A stretch of 64,000 nt of DNA from Galbitalea sp. SE-J8 (GTDB lineage Bacteria; Actinomycetota; Actinomycetes; Actinomycetales; Microbacteriaceae): positions 1-64,000 of the forward strand of contig NZ_JAUASV010000001.1 in assembly GCF_030345695.1 (NCBI RefSeq), in the 5' to 3' direction. Below are positions 1 through 9,922 of this stretch, piece after piece. The position numbers and the translations under genes were made by a program. The notes beneath the pieces were generated by a model. The model saw only the letters and a program-made list of their open reading frames with translations, had not been told where the DNA came from and searched no databases. How positions within the stretch are numbered: position 1 is the stretch's first letter; each line of letters starts with the position of its first letter.

Positions 1-2
1 TC

Positions 3-245
3 GACGCGCTCGACATGGACTCCTTCGAGACCGAGCAGCAGGTCGCAGCCAGAACACGGGGAGGCAACAGAGCGCGCGTCAACGCACCCCGAACTACGGT
101 GAGACACGTCGAGGTCCTCGGTCCGGAATCAGCGGTTGGCGCTACTGATCCTCGGAGACCTCGACCCCTACCCGCCGACCATCACCCAGCGAGCCCCACC
201 CCCACCGAATGTCCGAAGAGCCCCTTATCGGGGAAGCGACACTGA
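3..245 (+). other. left-edge region, possible 3' end of a gene
   Basis: One frame is open from the left edge of the window to a stop at 243-245. Its first residues (DALDMDSFETEQQ) look protein-like, but the remainder is rich in Pro, Arg and Thr and matches no family I know. It could be the tail of a gene that starts outside the window, or chance coding in GC-rich DNA. From 246 to 343 I see only the leader of the next gene. Base composition here is less GC-rich than in the core genes further right, as in the next 2.5 kb. Confidence 0.2.
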
Positions 246-343
246 CGTCTACCTCGGACAGCGAGATCGTGATCCACGGCGCCGAAGCTGTGAATAACCC
301 TCACCCAAGCGACGGGGTGCTCTTCGCCCTCTAGGGTCACGCC

Positions 344-1030
344 ATGAACCTGGGTAACGCTGTGCGAACAGGCATGGTACCGATCTTCGCGTTGTTGGCC
401 ATCGTCGCTAGCCCGACACTGACCGCAGACGCTGCACCCCTAGCGCATATCAAAGGACACGTGCTCGACGAAAACGGTCGCCCCGTCAGCGGGCTGGTCA
501 TAAAGGTCACCTCGATGGCGGGCGACGCAGCGCTCTCGAAGGCGGAGCAAACCACCAGCACGGGCAGATATTCGGTGACGGTGCATCCGAATACCAAGTA
601 TGCAATCGCGTTCGTCAATGGGACCGGTGGTGGCAGCAGTACAGATGGCCGCCGTTACGACGAAAAGCGCGGGCATGTCGCCGTGGGCACGGGTGACTAC
701 CGGCTGGACAAGGAGGTCCACACGGCTACAACCAGCTCTACCGCGGTGATCAAGGGGTCGGTGCACAACGCCGCGGGCGCGCCGATTCGCATATTGGTGG
801 AGGTGGAAGGCACTCGCGCCGACGGCTCGCGCTTCTACAAGCGAGTGAAGACAGCCGCGGACGGGAGCTATGCACTGACAGTCGCAGTCCGTCGGGTACA
901 CGCCGTTCGATTCACAGATGTAGGCAAGGGTGGGGTCGTGTACAAGAGCGCGAGCGGCCACGTTCGCGTTGGCACCAAGGACATACGCTTAAACAAGCGC
1001 CTTGAGGTTGACGATCAGCGGAACGACTAG
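344..1030 (+). CDS. secreted protein with two carboxypeptidase-regulatory-like repeats
   Basis: A 228-residue protein with an N-terminal signal peptide: a short charged start, a hydrophobic stretch at about residues 11-27, and probable cleavage near the ADA-A at residue 31. The mature part contains two repeats of about 85-95 residues. Each begins IKG(H/S)V, holds a (T/A)(D/G)G(R/S)Y core, and ends with GHVxVGTxDxRLxK. This is the pattern of small beta-sandwich carboxypeptidase-regulatory (CarboxypepD_reg/CNA-B-like) domains, which serve as spacers or binding modules on exported proteins. No enzyme domain, cell-wall anchor or membrane segment follows, so it is probably free outside the cell. 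Codon use is less GC-biased than in the core genes and it borders an insertion sequence, which suggests acquired DNA. The precise role is unknown. Confidence 0.7.
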   Translation: MNLGNAVRTGMVPIFALLAIVASPTLTADAAPLAHIKGHVLDENGRPVSGLVIKVTSMAGDAALSKAEQTTSTGRYSVTVHPNTKYAIAFVNGTGGGSSTDGRRYDEKRGHVAVGTGDYRLDKEVHTATTSSTAVIKGSVHNAAGAPIRILVEVEGTRADGSRFYKRVKTAADGSYALTVAVRRVHAVRFTDVGKGGVVYKSASGHVRVGTKDIRLNKRLEVDDQRND

Positions 1031-1037
1031 GCAAAGC

Positions 1038-1886
1038 GGCTCTTCGTAGTTAGCGGTGTAGCTGTGGTGGGCGCGTCGGTGCCATGAGCGGGGTCGGGGT
1101 CTTCCGACGATGGAGGTTCCTAGGCCGTCCATCGGAAAGACCCCGACTTGGCTCACGCTACCTTCGGCCCTTGCTGACCTGACTATGTTCTGCCGTCTCG
1201 ACGAGCTCGGGCTCGTCGCCGCGGGGCAGTCGATCGAGCCTCATCGGGTGGTGATCGAGTGCCGGGTCGTGGAACCGGATGACTTCTGCCGGGTCTGCGG
1301 TGCGCAGGGCGTGCCGCGCGGGACGGTGACCAGGCGCCTGGCGCACGAGCCGTTCGGGCATCGGCCGACGGTGCTGCTGGTGCGAGTGCGTCGTTACCGG
1401 TGCTCGGGCTGCGACCGGTTCTGGAAGCAGGACACCTCGCTGGCCGCGGCGCCGAAGGCGAGGCTCTCCCCGGGCGCGATCCAGTGGGCGCTGGAGGCGC
1501 TGGTCATCGATCACCTCACGATCAGCCGGGTCGCGGCCGGCCTCGGTGTCAGCTGGCACACCGCGAACACCGCGGTGTTGGACGAGGGGCGCCGGCTGCT
1601 GATCGGTGACCCGCACCGCTTCGACGGCGTCACGGTGATCGGCGTCGACGAGCACGCCTGGCGGCACACCCGGCTCGGCGATCGCTACGTGACCGTGATC
1701 ATCGCCCTCACCCCGGTCAGAGAGCGTCGTGGTCCGGCCCGGCTGCTCGACATGGCCCCAGGCCGTTCCAAGGCCGTGTTCCGCACCTGGCTGGAGGCGC
1801 AGCCGCTGGCGTTCCGGGACGGCATCAAGGTGGTCGCGATGGATGGGTTCACCGGGTTCAAGACCGCCGCGGCCGAAGCCCTCCCT
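1038..1886 (+). mobile_element. 5' part of an ISL3-family insertion sequence
   Basis: The stretch from just after the secreted-protein gene to about 1886 is the left part of an ISL3-type element. GCGGCTCTTCGTAGTT at about 1038-1053 resembles the GGCTCTTCG-type terminal inverted repeats of actinobacterial ISL3 elements, and the transposase begins about 70 bases inside it. No matching right end is found: homology stops inside the transposase and a different mobile-gene remnant begins. The exact left end is inferred, because no second copy or target duplication is visible. Confidence 0.6.
1110..1886 (+). pseudogene. ISL3-family transposase, truncated at the 3' end
   Basis: The first about 259 codons read as an ISL3-family DDE transposase. 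There is an N-terminal zinc-finger region with two Cys pairs (CRVCG near residue 62, CSGC near residue 97), a helix-turn-helix-like region (LTISRVAAGLGVSWHTAN), and the start of the catalytic domain with GVDEHAW (first Asp) and MDGFTGF (second Asp). Family resemblance ends at EALP, before the third catalytic acid and about 150 residues short of the usual length. The frame continues after this point only into unrelated sequence, so the enzyme cannot be active. The true start may lie a little downstream of the first ATG. Confidence 0.8.
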
Positions 1887-1926
1887 CCTGACAACGCGAC
1901 CGACGCCGACGCGACCGGCCCGCCCG

Positions 1927-2760
1927 CTCGCCGACAGCCAGTTGGACGTGATCCTTCGGGATCCGGGTTACACCGGTGTCCTCCGCTTCAAGAGCAAGAT
2001 CTCCCCCGGCGGCGCGAGCCCCTCATCTCCAGGGCGCTGTTCCTGTCGGTGCAAGACGTGCTCTCGGAGCGGGCGCGTCGCAGTCAACGAGACCGGGTGC
2101 ATCACCACGCGTTCGAGGGGCTGCTCCGATGCCGACGCTGCGCGGAAGCGGGCCGATCCAGTCGCCTCGTGCTCACGGAAGCAAAGGGGAATGGCGCAAG
2201 CTATTGGTGCTTCATTTGCCGCGGTCGCCAAGAGCACGTGTGTGACCTCCCATCATTTCCGGTTGCCGAAGTGGAAGCCGCAATGGCCCGCAAAATGGCT
2301 GCACAGTCGATCCATCCGACGAAAAGAACAGGCTTCTCGACGATGTGCGAGCTACGGTCGACGGCTACTGGGAAGATGACCGTCAGGTTCGGGCCACGCT
2401 CGCCGCGCAGCGCACGAAGCTCGACAGCCAAGAAGAGCGTCTTCTCGATCTGGCTGCCGACGGCGGCCTGGGCTCGCCCCGACTCCGCTCTCGACTGGAG
2501 AAGATCTCCATCGAACGCGGAGCGATTCAGGCTCGCCTGAAGACCACTGACGCCGGGCTCAAAGCGATCTCGACCTATCTCGACCTGCTCGAGCACCCAG
2601 GCGACTTGTACGAGCGTGCCGATGACTGACTCGCCGCATACTCATCGAAGCCCTCTTCACTCACGTCGAGATGGACATGAAGGACCAGGTCAAAGCCAAC
2701 GGGATAGCGCACGAGCACGTCCGCGAGCTACGCCTGCAAGCCCGCGGCGACAGCCCCACA
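1927..2760 (+). pseudogene. large serine recombinase, 5'-truncated and frameshifted remnant
   Basis: Pieces of the C-terminal half of a large serine recombinase follow each other in three frames. The first (from 1927) gives a recombinase-domain segment, LADSQLDVILRDPGYTGVLR. The second (about 2004-2335) gives the EPLISRALF region and the zinc-ribbon LLRCRRCAEAG with CRGRQEHVCDLP. The third (about 2336-2629) gives the coiled-coil region with RTKLDSQEERLLDLAADG. A fourth piece (2632 to about 2760) returns to the first frame with RRILIEALFTHVEM. The catalytic N-terminal resolvase domain is missing. At least three frameshifts show long decay. It abuts the truncated transposase directly. Confidence 0.8.
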
Positions 2761-2857
2761 CGGGAAAGGCGCCCCCTCCGTAAGGAGAGGGCTCTGTCAT
2801 CTTCTGATGGGCTCCGTGTCCCGTCTTCTCTTGGAGACGGTTTGAGTAAGCTTGAAA

Positions 2858-2999
2858 TGGTCGAGGAACCCGCGAGGCAACCCGCTGGTCAAGGAGCCCG
2901 CGAGCGCAGCGAGTCGGCGTCTCGAGACCACACCCGCGCTCAACGCATCCGTGGTGGTCTCGAGACGCGAGCGACTACGTCGCGCGCTCCTCGACCAAC
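2858..2999. repeat. palindromic intergenic repeat, copy 1
   Basis: Two inverted arms: TGGTCAAGGAGCCCGCGAG...GTCTCGAGACCAC at about 2886-2932 and GTGGTCTCGAGACGCGAGCG...GCGCTCCTCGACCAAC at about 2954-2999, with a partial extra copy of the first arm at 2858. The same family recurs at 21097-21480 and 25502-25733. Here it lies just past the 3' end of folD, where a long hairpin could end transcription. It fills most of the non-coding stretch between the recombinase remnant and folD. Confidence 0.8.
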
Positions 3000-3024
3000 G
3001 TGGGGCAGCGCCGACGTCGCACGC

Positions 3025-3933
3025 TCAGCGGCGGTGCGCGCGCTCGGCGGCGTCGACGACGTTCTTGAGCAGCAGTGCGCGCGTCATCGGGCCGACGCCG
3101 CCGGGGTTCGGGGAGAGCCAGCCGGCCACGTCCCACACGCCGGGGTCGACGTCGCCCGCGAGCTTCGCCCTGCCACTCTCCGTCGTGCCGACGCGCGTGA
3201 CGCCGACGTCGAGCACGGCGGCTCCCGGCTTCACCCACTCGGGCTTCACGAGGTGCGGCACGCCGACGGCGGCGACCACGACATCCGCCCGCCGCACCTC
3301 CGCCGCGATGTCGGGCGTGCGGGAGTGCGTGAGCGTGACCGTCGCGTCGATGCCCTTCTGCGTGAGCAGCAGGCCGAGCGGGCGGCCGACCGTGAGGCCA
3401 CGGCCGATGACGGTGACGTGCTTGCCGGCGAGCGGCACGTCGTAGCGCGTGAGCAGCTCGACGATGCCCGCGGGCGTGCAGGGCACTGGCGTTGCGAGGC
3501 CCCCGTTCACCCCGAGCACGAGCTCGCCGAGGTTCTGCGGGTGCAGGCCGTCGGCGTCCTTCGCGGGGTCGATCGCGAGCAGCGCCGCGTGCTCGTCGAT
3601 GCCCGCGGGCAGCGGCAGCTGCACGATGTAGCCGGTGACCTCGGGGTCGGCGTTGAGCCGGGCGATCGCGCCGAACACCTCGTCGGGCGTCGCGGACGCC
3701 GCGAGGTCGACCCGGATCGAGCGGATGCCGACCTCGGCGCTGTCCCGGTGCTTGCCGCCGACGTAGCTGAGCGATCCGGGGTCGTCGCCGACGAGCAGCG
3801 TGCCGAGGCCGACGCCGCGACCGGCCGCGGCGAGCGCCGCGACGCGCTCGGCGAGCTCGGCCTTGATCGCGGACGCCGTGGCGACCCCGTCGAGACGGAT
3901 GGCCGCGCCGTCCTGGGCCGGTCGAAGGGTCAC
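3025..3933 (-). CDS. folD: methylenetetrahydrofolate dehydrogenase/cyclohydrolase
   Basis: Bifunctional cytosolic enzyme of 302 residues that interconverts 5,10-methylene-, 5,10-methenyl- and 10-formyl-tetrahydrofolate. Family marks include [13 protein letters not shown] with the active-site Tyr and Lys, [19 protein letters not shown], the NADP-binding [11 protein letters not shown], and the C-terminal [13 protein letters not shown] chose the GTG at 3933 because it sits two bases after the glyA stop and gives the normal length; the frame stays open upstream only inside glyA. It is surely co-transcribed with glyA, whose product supplies 5,10-methylene-tetrahydrofolate, FolD's substrate. Confidence 0.95.
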   Translation of the reverse strand: MTLRPAQDGAAIRLDGVATASAIKAELAERVAALAAAGRGVGLGTLLVGDDPGSLSYVGGKHRDSAEVGIRSIRVDLAASATPDEVFGAIARLNADPEVTGYIVQLPLPAGIDEHAALLAIDPAKDADGLHPQNLGELVLGVNGGLATPVPCTPAGIVELLTRYDVPLAGKHVTVIGRGLTVGRPLGLLLTQKGIDATVTLTHSRTPDIAAEVRRADVVVAAVGVPHLVKPEWVKPGAAVLDVGVTRVGTTESGRAKLAGDVDPGVWDVAGWLSPNPGGVGPMTRALLLKNVVDAAERAHRR

Positions 3934-3935
3934 GC

Positions 3936-5219
3936 TCAGGCCCAGGTCGTCGGGGACGTCAGTCCCTCGTACAGCGGGAAGCGGCCGGCGAGCTCGGCGA
4001 CGCGGGCGCGCAGGGCCGGGATGTCGGCATCCGACCGCAGCGCGAGCGCGATGACGTCGGCGACCTCGGTGAACTCCGCGTCGCCGAAGCCGCGCGTCGC
4101 GAGCGCCGGCGTGCCGATGCGCACGCCCGACGTGACCATCGGCGGGCGCGGGTCGTTCGGCACGGCGTTCTTGTTCACCGTGATGCCGACCTCGTGCAGG
4201 CGGTCCTCCGCCTCCTTGCCGCTGAACTCCGACGTGCGCAGATCGACGAGCACGAGGTGCACCTCGGTGCCGCCGGTCAGCACGTCGATGCCCGCAGCCT
4301 TCGCGTCGGGCTGGGTCAACCGGGACGCGAGGATCGCGGCGCCGCGGAGCGTGCGCTCCTGGCGGTCGCGGAACTCCGGCTCGGCCGCGAGCTTGAACGC
4401 CGTCGCCTTCGCGGCGATCACGTGCATGAGCGGACCGCCCTGCTGACCGGGGAAGACGTTCGAGTTGATCTTCTTCGCGATGTCGGGGTCGTTCGTCAGG
4501 ATGAAGCCGGAACGGGGTCCGCCGATCGTCTTGTGCACGGTCGACGACACCACGTGCGCGTGCGGCACGGGCGACGGGTGCAGGCCCGCGGCGACGAGTC
4601 CGGCGAAGTGGGCCATGTCGACCCAGAGCTTCGCCCCGACCTCGTCGGCGATCGCGCGGAACGCCGCGAAGTCGAGCTGGCGGGTGTAGGCCGACCAGCC
4701 GGCGATGAGCACGGCCGGCTTCACCTCGAGCGCCTTCTGGCGGACCTGCTCGAGGTCGATGCGCTCCGTCTCCGGGTCGAGGCCGTAGGCGTGCGCCTCG
4801 TAGAGCTTGCCGGAGAAGTTGAGCCTCATGCCGTGCGTCAGGTGGCCGCCGTGGGCGAGCTCGAGACCCAGGATGCGGTCGCCGGGCTGCGCGATCGCGC
4901 CGAGCACGGCCGCGTTCGCCGACGCGCCCGAGTGCGACTGCACGTTCGCGAACGCGGCGCCGAACAGGGACTTGGCGCGCTCGATCGCGAGGTTCTCGAC
5001 GATGTCGACGAACTCGCATCCGCCGTAGTAGCGACGGCCCGGGTAGCCCTCGGCGTACTTGTTCGTCAGCACGCTGCCCTGCGCCTCGAGCACGGCACGC
5101 GGAACGAAGTTCTCGCTCGCGATCATCTCGAGGGTGGTGCGCTGACGGTCGAGCTCGAGGGCGAGGGCCTCGGCGACCTCCGGGTCGACGACCGCGAGCG
5201 GATCGGTGAACTGCGACAT
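3936..5219 (-). CDS. glyA: serine hydroxymethyltransferase
   Basis: PLP-dependent enzyme of 427 residues that converts serine and tetrahydrofolate to glycine and 5,10-methylene-tetrahydrofolate. The sequence has the N-terminal [11 protein letters not shown], the [16 protein letters not shown] signature, and the PLP-lysine motif [13 protein letters not shown]. The ATG at 5219 is preceded by a strong GGAGGAG ribosome site and gives the usual length; an in-frame extension upstream has no family similarity. folD follows after two bases, so the two form a one-carbon operon. The 115 bases between glyA and the MFS gene presumably carry the promoter, but I see no recognisable operator or riboswitch. 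Confidence 0.96.
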   Translation of the reverse strand: MSQFTDPLAVVDPEVAEALALELDRQRTTLEMIASENFVPRAVLEAQGSVLTNKYAEGYPGRRYYGGCEFVDIVENLAIERAKSLFGAAFANVQSHSGASANAAVLGAIAQPGDRILGLELAHGGHLTHGMRLNFSGKLYEAHAYGLDPETERIDLEQVRQKALEVKPAVLIAGWSAYTRQLDFAAFRAIADEVGAKLWVDMAHFAGLVAAGLHPSPVPHAHVVSSTVHKTIGGPRSGFILTNDPDIAKKINSNVFPGQQGGPLMHVIAAKATAFKLAAEPEFRDRQERTLRGAAILASRLTQPDAKAAGIDVLTGGTEVHLVLVDLRTSEFSGKEAEDRLHEVGITVNKNAVPNDPRPPMVTSGVRIGTPALATRGFGDAEFTEVADVIALALRSDADIPALRARVAELAGRFPLYEGLTSPTTWA

Positions 5220-5334
5220 GGGGACTCCTCCACGGGTACGCACGAAACGGTATCCGCTCGGCCCAGGCGTGCGGCCGATAACGAGTGAGATCGCTCCCCG
5301 GTGGTCCCCCACCTGAACGCCAGTCGCGACCCGC

Positions 5335-6555
5335 TCACTCTACCGCGACCGCCCGGCGCGTGCGTCGCATCCGCGCGAGGATCGACGCGTCCCACACGAC
5401 GACCAGAACGATGCCGAGCGCGATGATGCCGATCGACACTCCGGCGATCGCGGGAAGCCCGATGCCCGCGACGACGAGGCCGCCCACGACGGCGCCGCCG
5501 CCGATGCCGACGTTGAACGCCGTCGTCTGCAGCGCCGCCGCGAGGCTCCGCATCCGGAACGACGCGGTCCGCATCATCCGGGTCTGCAGCATCGCCGGGG
5601 CGCCGCCCCACGCGACGTTCATGAGCACGCCCGCGATCACGACGACGGATGCCGAGCCCGCCTGGGCCGCGAGCGCGAGGGCGCCGATCATCGCGATCAC
5701 GCACGACATCGCGACGACGAAGGCGCGCCGCGGCGCGCGGTCGGTCACGAGTCCCGCGACCACGAGGCCGATCGCGCCGGCGCCGCCGAACAGGAACAGC
5801 ACGAGGGCCTTCGAGTCCTCCGGGAAGCCCGCGACGTCGATGAGCCACGGCGCCTGATACGTCGTGAACGTGTTGAGGCCCGTGACGACCGCGAGGATCA
5901 CGACGCAGAGCAGCACGATGCGCACGAGGCTCGCGTCGCGTCGCACGGGCAGCACGATCTCGCCCGTCGTCAGCGGCACCCGGTGGTCGATCGCGGGCAG
6001 GAAACGGATGACGAGCACCGCGAGCATGACGACCACCGCCGCGAACACGACGAACGCCATCCGCCAGCCGAGCGCCTGGCCGATGGCCGTGCCGACGGGC
6101 ACGCCGAGCACGAACGCGGCCGAGCCGCCGCCGGCCGAGATGGCGGTCGCGCGGCCGAGCTGCTGCGGCGGCACGAGGTGCGCCGAGTACGCGGCCACGA
6201 CGGCCCAGAACAGGCCGTGCGCGAGACCGCCGAGCACGCGGGCGCCGGCGAGCAGCTGGAACGTCGGCGCGAGCGCCGCGAGCACGTTGGCGAGCGCGAT
6301 GACGAACAGCACGACGACGACGAGCCGCTTGCGGGAGAAGCGCCGGGTGAGGAGCGCGAGCGGGGTCGTCGCGACGACGACGGTGCCGGCGAAGATCGTG
6401 ACGAGCTGGCCGACGACGGCCACGCTCGCGCCGAGGTCGCGCGCCATCTCGGGGATGAGCCCGGTGGGCAGGAACTCGCTCGAGACCGAGACGAAGATCG
6501 CGCCGCTCAGGGTGAGCAGGCCGATCCAGGGGAAGGCGGGGGCGGAGGAGGGCAA
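5335..6555 (-). CDS. MFS efflux transporter, DHA1/AraJ type
   Basis: A 406-residue protein with about 12 hydrophobic segments, typical of the 12-helix drug:H+ antiporter-1 group. The opening [18 protein letters not shown], the loop RFSRKR between helices 2 and 3, and [15 protein letters not shown] in helix 5 (a motif C-like antiporter sequence) place it with AraJ/YdhP-like sugar or drug exporters. The substrate cannot be read from the sequence. The start used is a TTG with a weak ribosome site, so the N-terminus is uncertain by some residues. It is divergent from purU, with about 100 bases between them. Confidence 0.85.
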   Translation of the reverse strand: MPSSAPAFPWIGLLTLSGAIFVSVSSEFLPTGLIPEMARDLGASVAVVGQLVTIFAGTVVVATTPLALLTRRFSRKRLVVVVLFVIALANVLAALAPTFQLLAGARVLGGLAHGLFWAVVAAYSAHLVPPQQLGRATAISAGGGSAAFVLGVPVGTAIGQALGWRMAFVVFAAVVVMLAVLVIRFLPAIDHRVPLTTGEIVLPVRRDASLVRIVLLCVVILAVVTGLNTFTTYQAPWLIDVAGFPEDSKALVLFLFGGAGAIGLVVAGLVTDRAPRRAFVVAMSCVIAMIGALALAAQAGSASVVVIAGVLMNVAWGGAPAMLQTRMMRTASFRMRSLAAALQTTAFNVGIGGGAVVGGLVVAGIGLPAIAGVSIGIIALGIVLVVVWDASILARMRRTRRAVAVE

Positions 6556-6659
6556 CGGGGGTCCTGGGGAGGTGGAGATGGCTCGGACGCCGGCCGCGGG
6601 GTGACGCGTCTGCCGTCACCGCATCCGATCATACGGACGTCGCCGATAGCCTGGGGAGC

Positions 6660-7535
6660 GTGACCGACGCGCCATCCTCCACGACCTCCGCGGGGCACTG
6701 GATCCTCACGCTCGTCTGCGAGGACCGGCCCGGCATCGTGCACGCCATCAGCGGCGCGATCGTCGCGGCCGGGGGCAACATCACCGAGTCGCAGCAGTTC
6801 TCGAGCGACGAGACCGGCACCTTCTTCATGCGCCTGCAGGTCGAGACCGGCGCCGACCGGCAGACCTTCGAGAGCGAGCTCGCGCCGATCGTCGAGCGCT
6901 ACGCGATGACGTCGACGCTCGACACCGTCGGCCGGCCGACGCGCACGCTCGTGCTCGTCTCGACCGCGGGGCACTGCCTCAACGACCTGCTCTACCGGCA
7001 GCGCGCCGGCCAGCTCGGCATCGAGGTGCCGCTCGTGCTGTCCAACCACGGGCAGCTCGCGCCGCTCGCCGACTTCTACGGCATCCCGTTCGAGCACCAG
7101 CCGGTGACGGATGCCGCGAGCAAGGCCGCCTTCGAGCGGCGCGTGCTCGAGGTGGTCGAGGCCCAGCGCATCGAGCTCGTCGTGCTCGCGCGCTACATGC
7201 AGATCCTGTCGCCCGGGCTGTGCGCCGCGCTCGAGGGGCGGGCGATCAACATCCACCACTCGTTCCTGCCGGGCTTCAAGGGCGCGAACCCGTACCGCCA
7301 GGCGCACGCGCGCGGCGTGAAGCTCATCGGCGCGACGGCCCACTTCGTCACGAGCGACCTCGACGAGGGGCCGATCATCGAGCAGAACGTCGTGCGCGTC
7401 GACCACTCGGCGTCGTGGCAGCGGCTGCGCGCGATCGGCCAGGACGAGGAGAGCCGTACGCTCACCCAGGCCGTGCAGTGGTTCAGCGAGGATCGCGTGC
7501 TCCTCGACGGCGCCCGCACGATCGTGTTCCGATGA
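6660..7535 (+). CDS. purU: formyltetrahydrofolate deformylase
   Basis: Hydrolyses 10-formyl-tetrahydrofolate to formate and tetrahydrofolate, balancing the one-carbon pool. Residues about 14-90 form an ACT domain (LVCEDRPGIVHAISGAI). The rest is a formyltransferase-like catalytic domain with INIHHSFLPGFKGANPY (catalytic Asn and His) and GATAHFVTSDLDEGPII (catalytic Asp). Length (291) is normal. The GTG start follows GGGGAG closely. The stop overlaps the ATG of nagA, so the two are co-transcribed; the functional link to amino-sugar breakdown is not obvious. Confidence 0.95.
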   Translation: MTDAPSSTTSAGHWILTLVCEDRPGIVHAISGAIVAAGGNITESQQFSSDETGTFFMRLQVETGADRQTFESELAPIVERYAMTSTLDTVGRPTRTLVLVSTAGHCLNDLLYRQRAGQLGIEVPLVLSNHGQLAPLADFYGIPFEHQPVTDAASKAAFERRVLEVVEAQRIELVVLARYMQILSPGLCAALEGRAINIHHSFLPGFKGANPYRQAHARGVKLIGATAHFVTSDLDEGPIIEQNVVRVDHSASWQRLRAIGQDEESRTLTQAVQWFSEDRVLLDGARTIVFR

Positions 7536-8680
7536 GCGCGCTGTTCGCGGGCGGTCGCAAGATCGACGCCGCGGGGATCGTCGACGACTTCTGGATGCTC
7601 GTCGACGACGGCGTCATCGCCGCGACGGGCACGGGTCTGCCGCCGCGAGCCGACGAGACGGTCGACCTCGACGGCGACTGGCTCGCCCCGGGCTTCATCG
7701 ACCTGCACTGTCACGGCGGGGCCGAGCACGCGTTCGAGTACGACACGCTGCTGCGGGATGCGGCGGCGATCTCCGCGGGCCTCGCGCCCCACCGCGCGGG
7801 CGGCACGACCCGGTCGGTGATCAGCCTCGTGACGGCGCCGCTCGTGCAGCTCGAGGCGTGCCTCGACACGGTCGCGTCGATCGCCGCGGACGACCCGCTC
7901 GTGCTCGGCGCGCACCTCGAGGGACCGTTCCTCGCGCACGACCGGCGCGGCGCGCACGATCCCGCGTTCCTGCGCGAGCCGAACGCCGAGATCGCCGACC
8001 GCCTGATCGACGCCGCGCGGGGCGCCCTCACGCAGGTCACGCTCGCGCCCGAGCTGCCGGGCGCTCTCCACCTCGTCGAGCGGTTCGTCGAGTCGGGCGC
8101 GACGGTCGCGGTCGGCCACACCGCCGCGGACTACGCGACGACGCGCGCCGCGTTCGACCGCGGGGCGCGGCTGCTGACGCACGCGTTCAACGCGATGCCC
8201 GACATCCAGCACCGTGCGCCCGGTCCCGTGGTCGCCGCGTTCGACGACGAGCGCGTCGCGCTCGAGCTCATCCTCGACGGGCACCACGTCGACCCGGGCG
8301 TCGCGCGGCTCGCGTTCGCGGCGTCCGGCGGACGCGTCGCCCTCGTGACGGATGCGATGGCCGCCGCCGGCGCCGCCGACGGGGACTACCGGCTCGGCCT
8401 GCTCAACGTGACCGTGCGCGACGGCGTCGCGATGCTGCGCGGCACGACGACGATCGCGGGGTCCACGCTCACGCTCGATGTCGCCCTCCGGGTCGCGATC
8501 ACGCTGGCCGGCATCGACCCGGTCGCGGCGATCGCGGCGCTCACCGCCGTGCCGGCGCGCGCGCTCGGCCGCGACGACCTCGGCCTGCTCGCGGCCGGAC
8601 GCGTCGCCGACGCCGTGCGCCTGGACGGCTCCTGGCACGTGCGCGGCGTGTGGGCCGACGGCCGCCGGATCAGCGGCTGA
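7532..8680 (+). CDS. nagA: N-acetylglucosamine-6-phosphate deacetylase
   Basis: Cytosolic metal-dependent amidohydrolase of 382 residues that removes acetate from N-acetylglucosamine 6-phosphate. Visible motifs are DLHCHGG (metal HxH) near residue 57, GAHLEGPF, VGHTAAD, THAFNAMPDIQHRAPG and LVTDAMAAAG with the catalytic Asp. It starts within the purU stop (ATGA overlap). Its last bases overlap the end of the convergent ligase gene by 11 bases. No nagB or GlcNAc transporter lies nearby, so its partner genes must be elsewhere. Confidence 0.93.
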   Translation: MSALFAGGRKIDAAGIVDDFWMLVDDGVIAATGTGLPPRADETVDLDGDWLAPGFIDLHCHGGAEHAFEYDTLLRDAAAISAGLAPHRAGGTTRSVISLVTAPLVQLEACLDTVASIAADDPLVLGAHLEGPFLAHDRRGAHDPAFLREPNAEIADRLIDAARGALTQVTLAPELPGALHLVERFVESGATVAVGHTAADYATTRAAFDRGARLLTHAFNAMPDIQHRAPGPVVAAFDDERVALELILDGHHVDPGVARLAFAASGGRVALVTDAMAAAGAADGDYRLGLLNVTVRDGVAMLRGTTTIAGSTLTLDVALRVAITLAGIDPVAAIAALTAVPARALGRDDLGLLAAGRVADAVRLDGSWHVRGVWADGRRISG

Positions 8681-9809
8681 GCGCGGGAACCCCGGCGCGC
8701 GGCGGCTCGGCCTCGCCGATGCCGCGCTGCGTGGCGTCGGTGGCGAGCTGCGCGACGCGCGCCAGGCTCCCGGTCTCGGCGTAGCGCATCCGCTGCCAGT
8801 CCGCGCCCGAGCCGCGCGTCGCGATGCGGTCCACGCCCGCCGCGATGCGGTCCCGGTCCGCGGGCCCGACGGCCCCCGCGACCGTCGCGACGAGGTCCGC
8901 GAGCACGATCGACGCGTCGGCGGCCGCCCCCGTGATCGGGTGCACGAGCGCCGCGTGCACCCCGTAGCGCGCGGCCTGCCACGACGCCAGCCGCAGCGCC
9001 GAACCGGACACGGCCGGCGGCGGCACGCCGTTCCGCCACGAGGTCACCGCGTGCTCGACGAGCCCGCGCACGAGACCCGCGATGGTCACGGCGTCGTCCG
9101 CGTCGAGGCAGACGTCCGCGATGCGCACCTCGATCGTCGGGTGCGCGCGCGACAGGCGGGCGTCGAAGTAGAGCATGCCGGCGTCGAGCAGGGTGCCGGT
9201 CGCGAGCAGCTCGCGCTCCAGCCGGTCGAGCGCGTCGACGCTGCCGAGCACCTCGAGCGGACCCGACGACGGCCACATCGTCCAGGCGACCCGGCGGTAA
9301 CTGGCGATGCCGGTGTCCGCGCCCCCCTCGAACGGCGAGTTCGCGCTGAGCGCGAGCAGCACCGGCAGCCAGACCCGGATGCGGTCCATGATCGCCACGC
9401 CCTCCTCGCGCGACTCGATCCGCACGTGCACGTGCATGCCGCAGGACAGGCTCCGCGCGGCGATGCGCCCGTAGCGCCGCATCATCTCCCCGTAGCGCGA
9501 GGTCGGCGTGAGGTGCGGCTGCACCGGCAGCGGGGACATGGCGAGCGCGGCGGCGCGCGCGCCCGCGGACCGGGCGGCCGCATCCGCTCGCCGTCGTCCG
9601 TCGCCGACGTGCGCGCGCACCTCGTCGAGGGTCGTGCACGGGCTCGTCGCGGCCTCGATCATCTCCTGCTGCAGCTCGAACTGCAGGGCCTCGTCGTCGC
9701 CCGGGTCCCCGTCGGCATCCGCGCTGCGCACGCGCAGGGACGCGGCGACCGGCTGCCCGCTCGACGGATCGAGCAGCAGGAACTCCTCTTCGACTCCCAC
9801 GGTGCGCAC
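8670..9809 (-). CDS. carboxylate-amine ligase, YbdK/GCS2 family
   Basis: A 379-residue protein of the glutamate-cysteine ligase 2 family. Motifs: VRTVGVEEEFLLLD at the start, the SLSCGMHVHVRIESRE metal/substrate region, LSANSPFEGGADTGIASYR, and PTIEVRIADVCLDADDAV. Members form a gamma-glutamyl or other weak peptide bond using ATP. In actinobacteria the true substrate is often unknown; mycothiol, not glutathione, is their usual thiol, so a glutathione role should not be assumed. I chose the GTG at 9809 because family members start MRTVGVEEE. Confidence 0.85.
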   Translation of the reverse strand: MRTVGVEEEFLLLDPSSGQPVAASLRVRSADADGDPGDDEALQFELQQEMIEAATSPCTTLDEVRAHVGDGRRRADAAARSAGARAAALAMSPLPVQPHLTPTSRYGEMMRRYGRIAARSLSCGMHVHVRIESREEGVAIMDRIRVWLPVLLALSANSPFEGGADTGIASYRRVAWTMWPSSGPLEVLGSVDALDRLERELLATGTLLDAGMLYFDARLSRAHPTIEVRIADVCLDADDAVTIAGLVRGLVEHAVTSWRNGVPPPAVSGSALRLASWQAARYGVHAALVHPITGAAADASIVLADLVATVAGAVGPADRDRIAAGVDRIATRGSGADWQRMRYAETGSLARVAQLATDATQRGIGEAEPPRAGVPALSR

Positions 9810-9922
9810 AGCACGAGTATCGACCGGGACGGGCCTCCGTGTCCCGGATTTCCCCCGGATGCCCGGGTTTCGTCGCGCGCGCCCACCCGCCCGCGCGCCC
9901 ACCCGGCCGCACGCACGCGACC

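Noticed and set aside
1927-2760. Intact prophage or integrative element
   Set aside because: Only a degraded recombinase fragment is present, without attachment sites, structural genes or conjugation genes in the window.
2671-4446. Long + strand frame across the repeat, folD and glyA
   Set aside because: Only its first about 30 codons belong to the recombinase remnant; the rest is antisense to folD and glyA.
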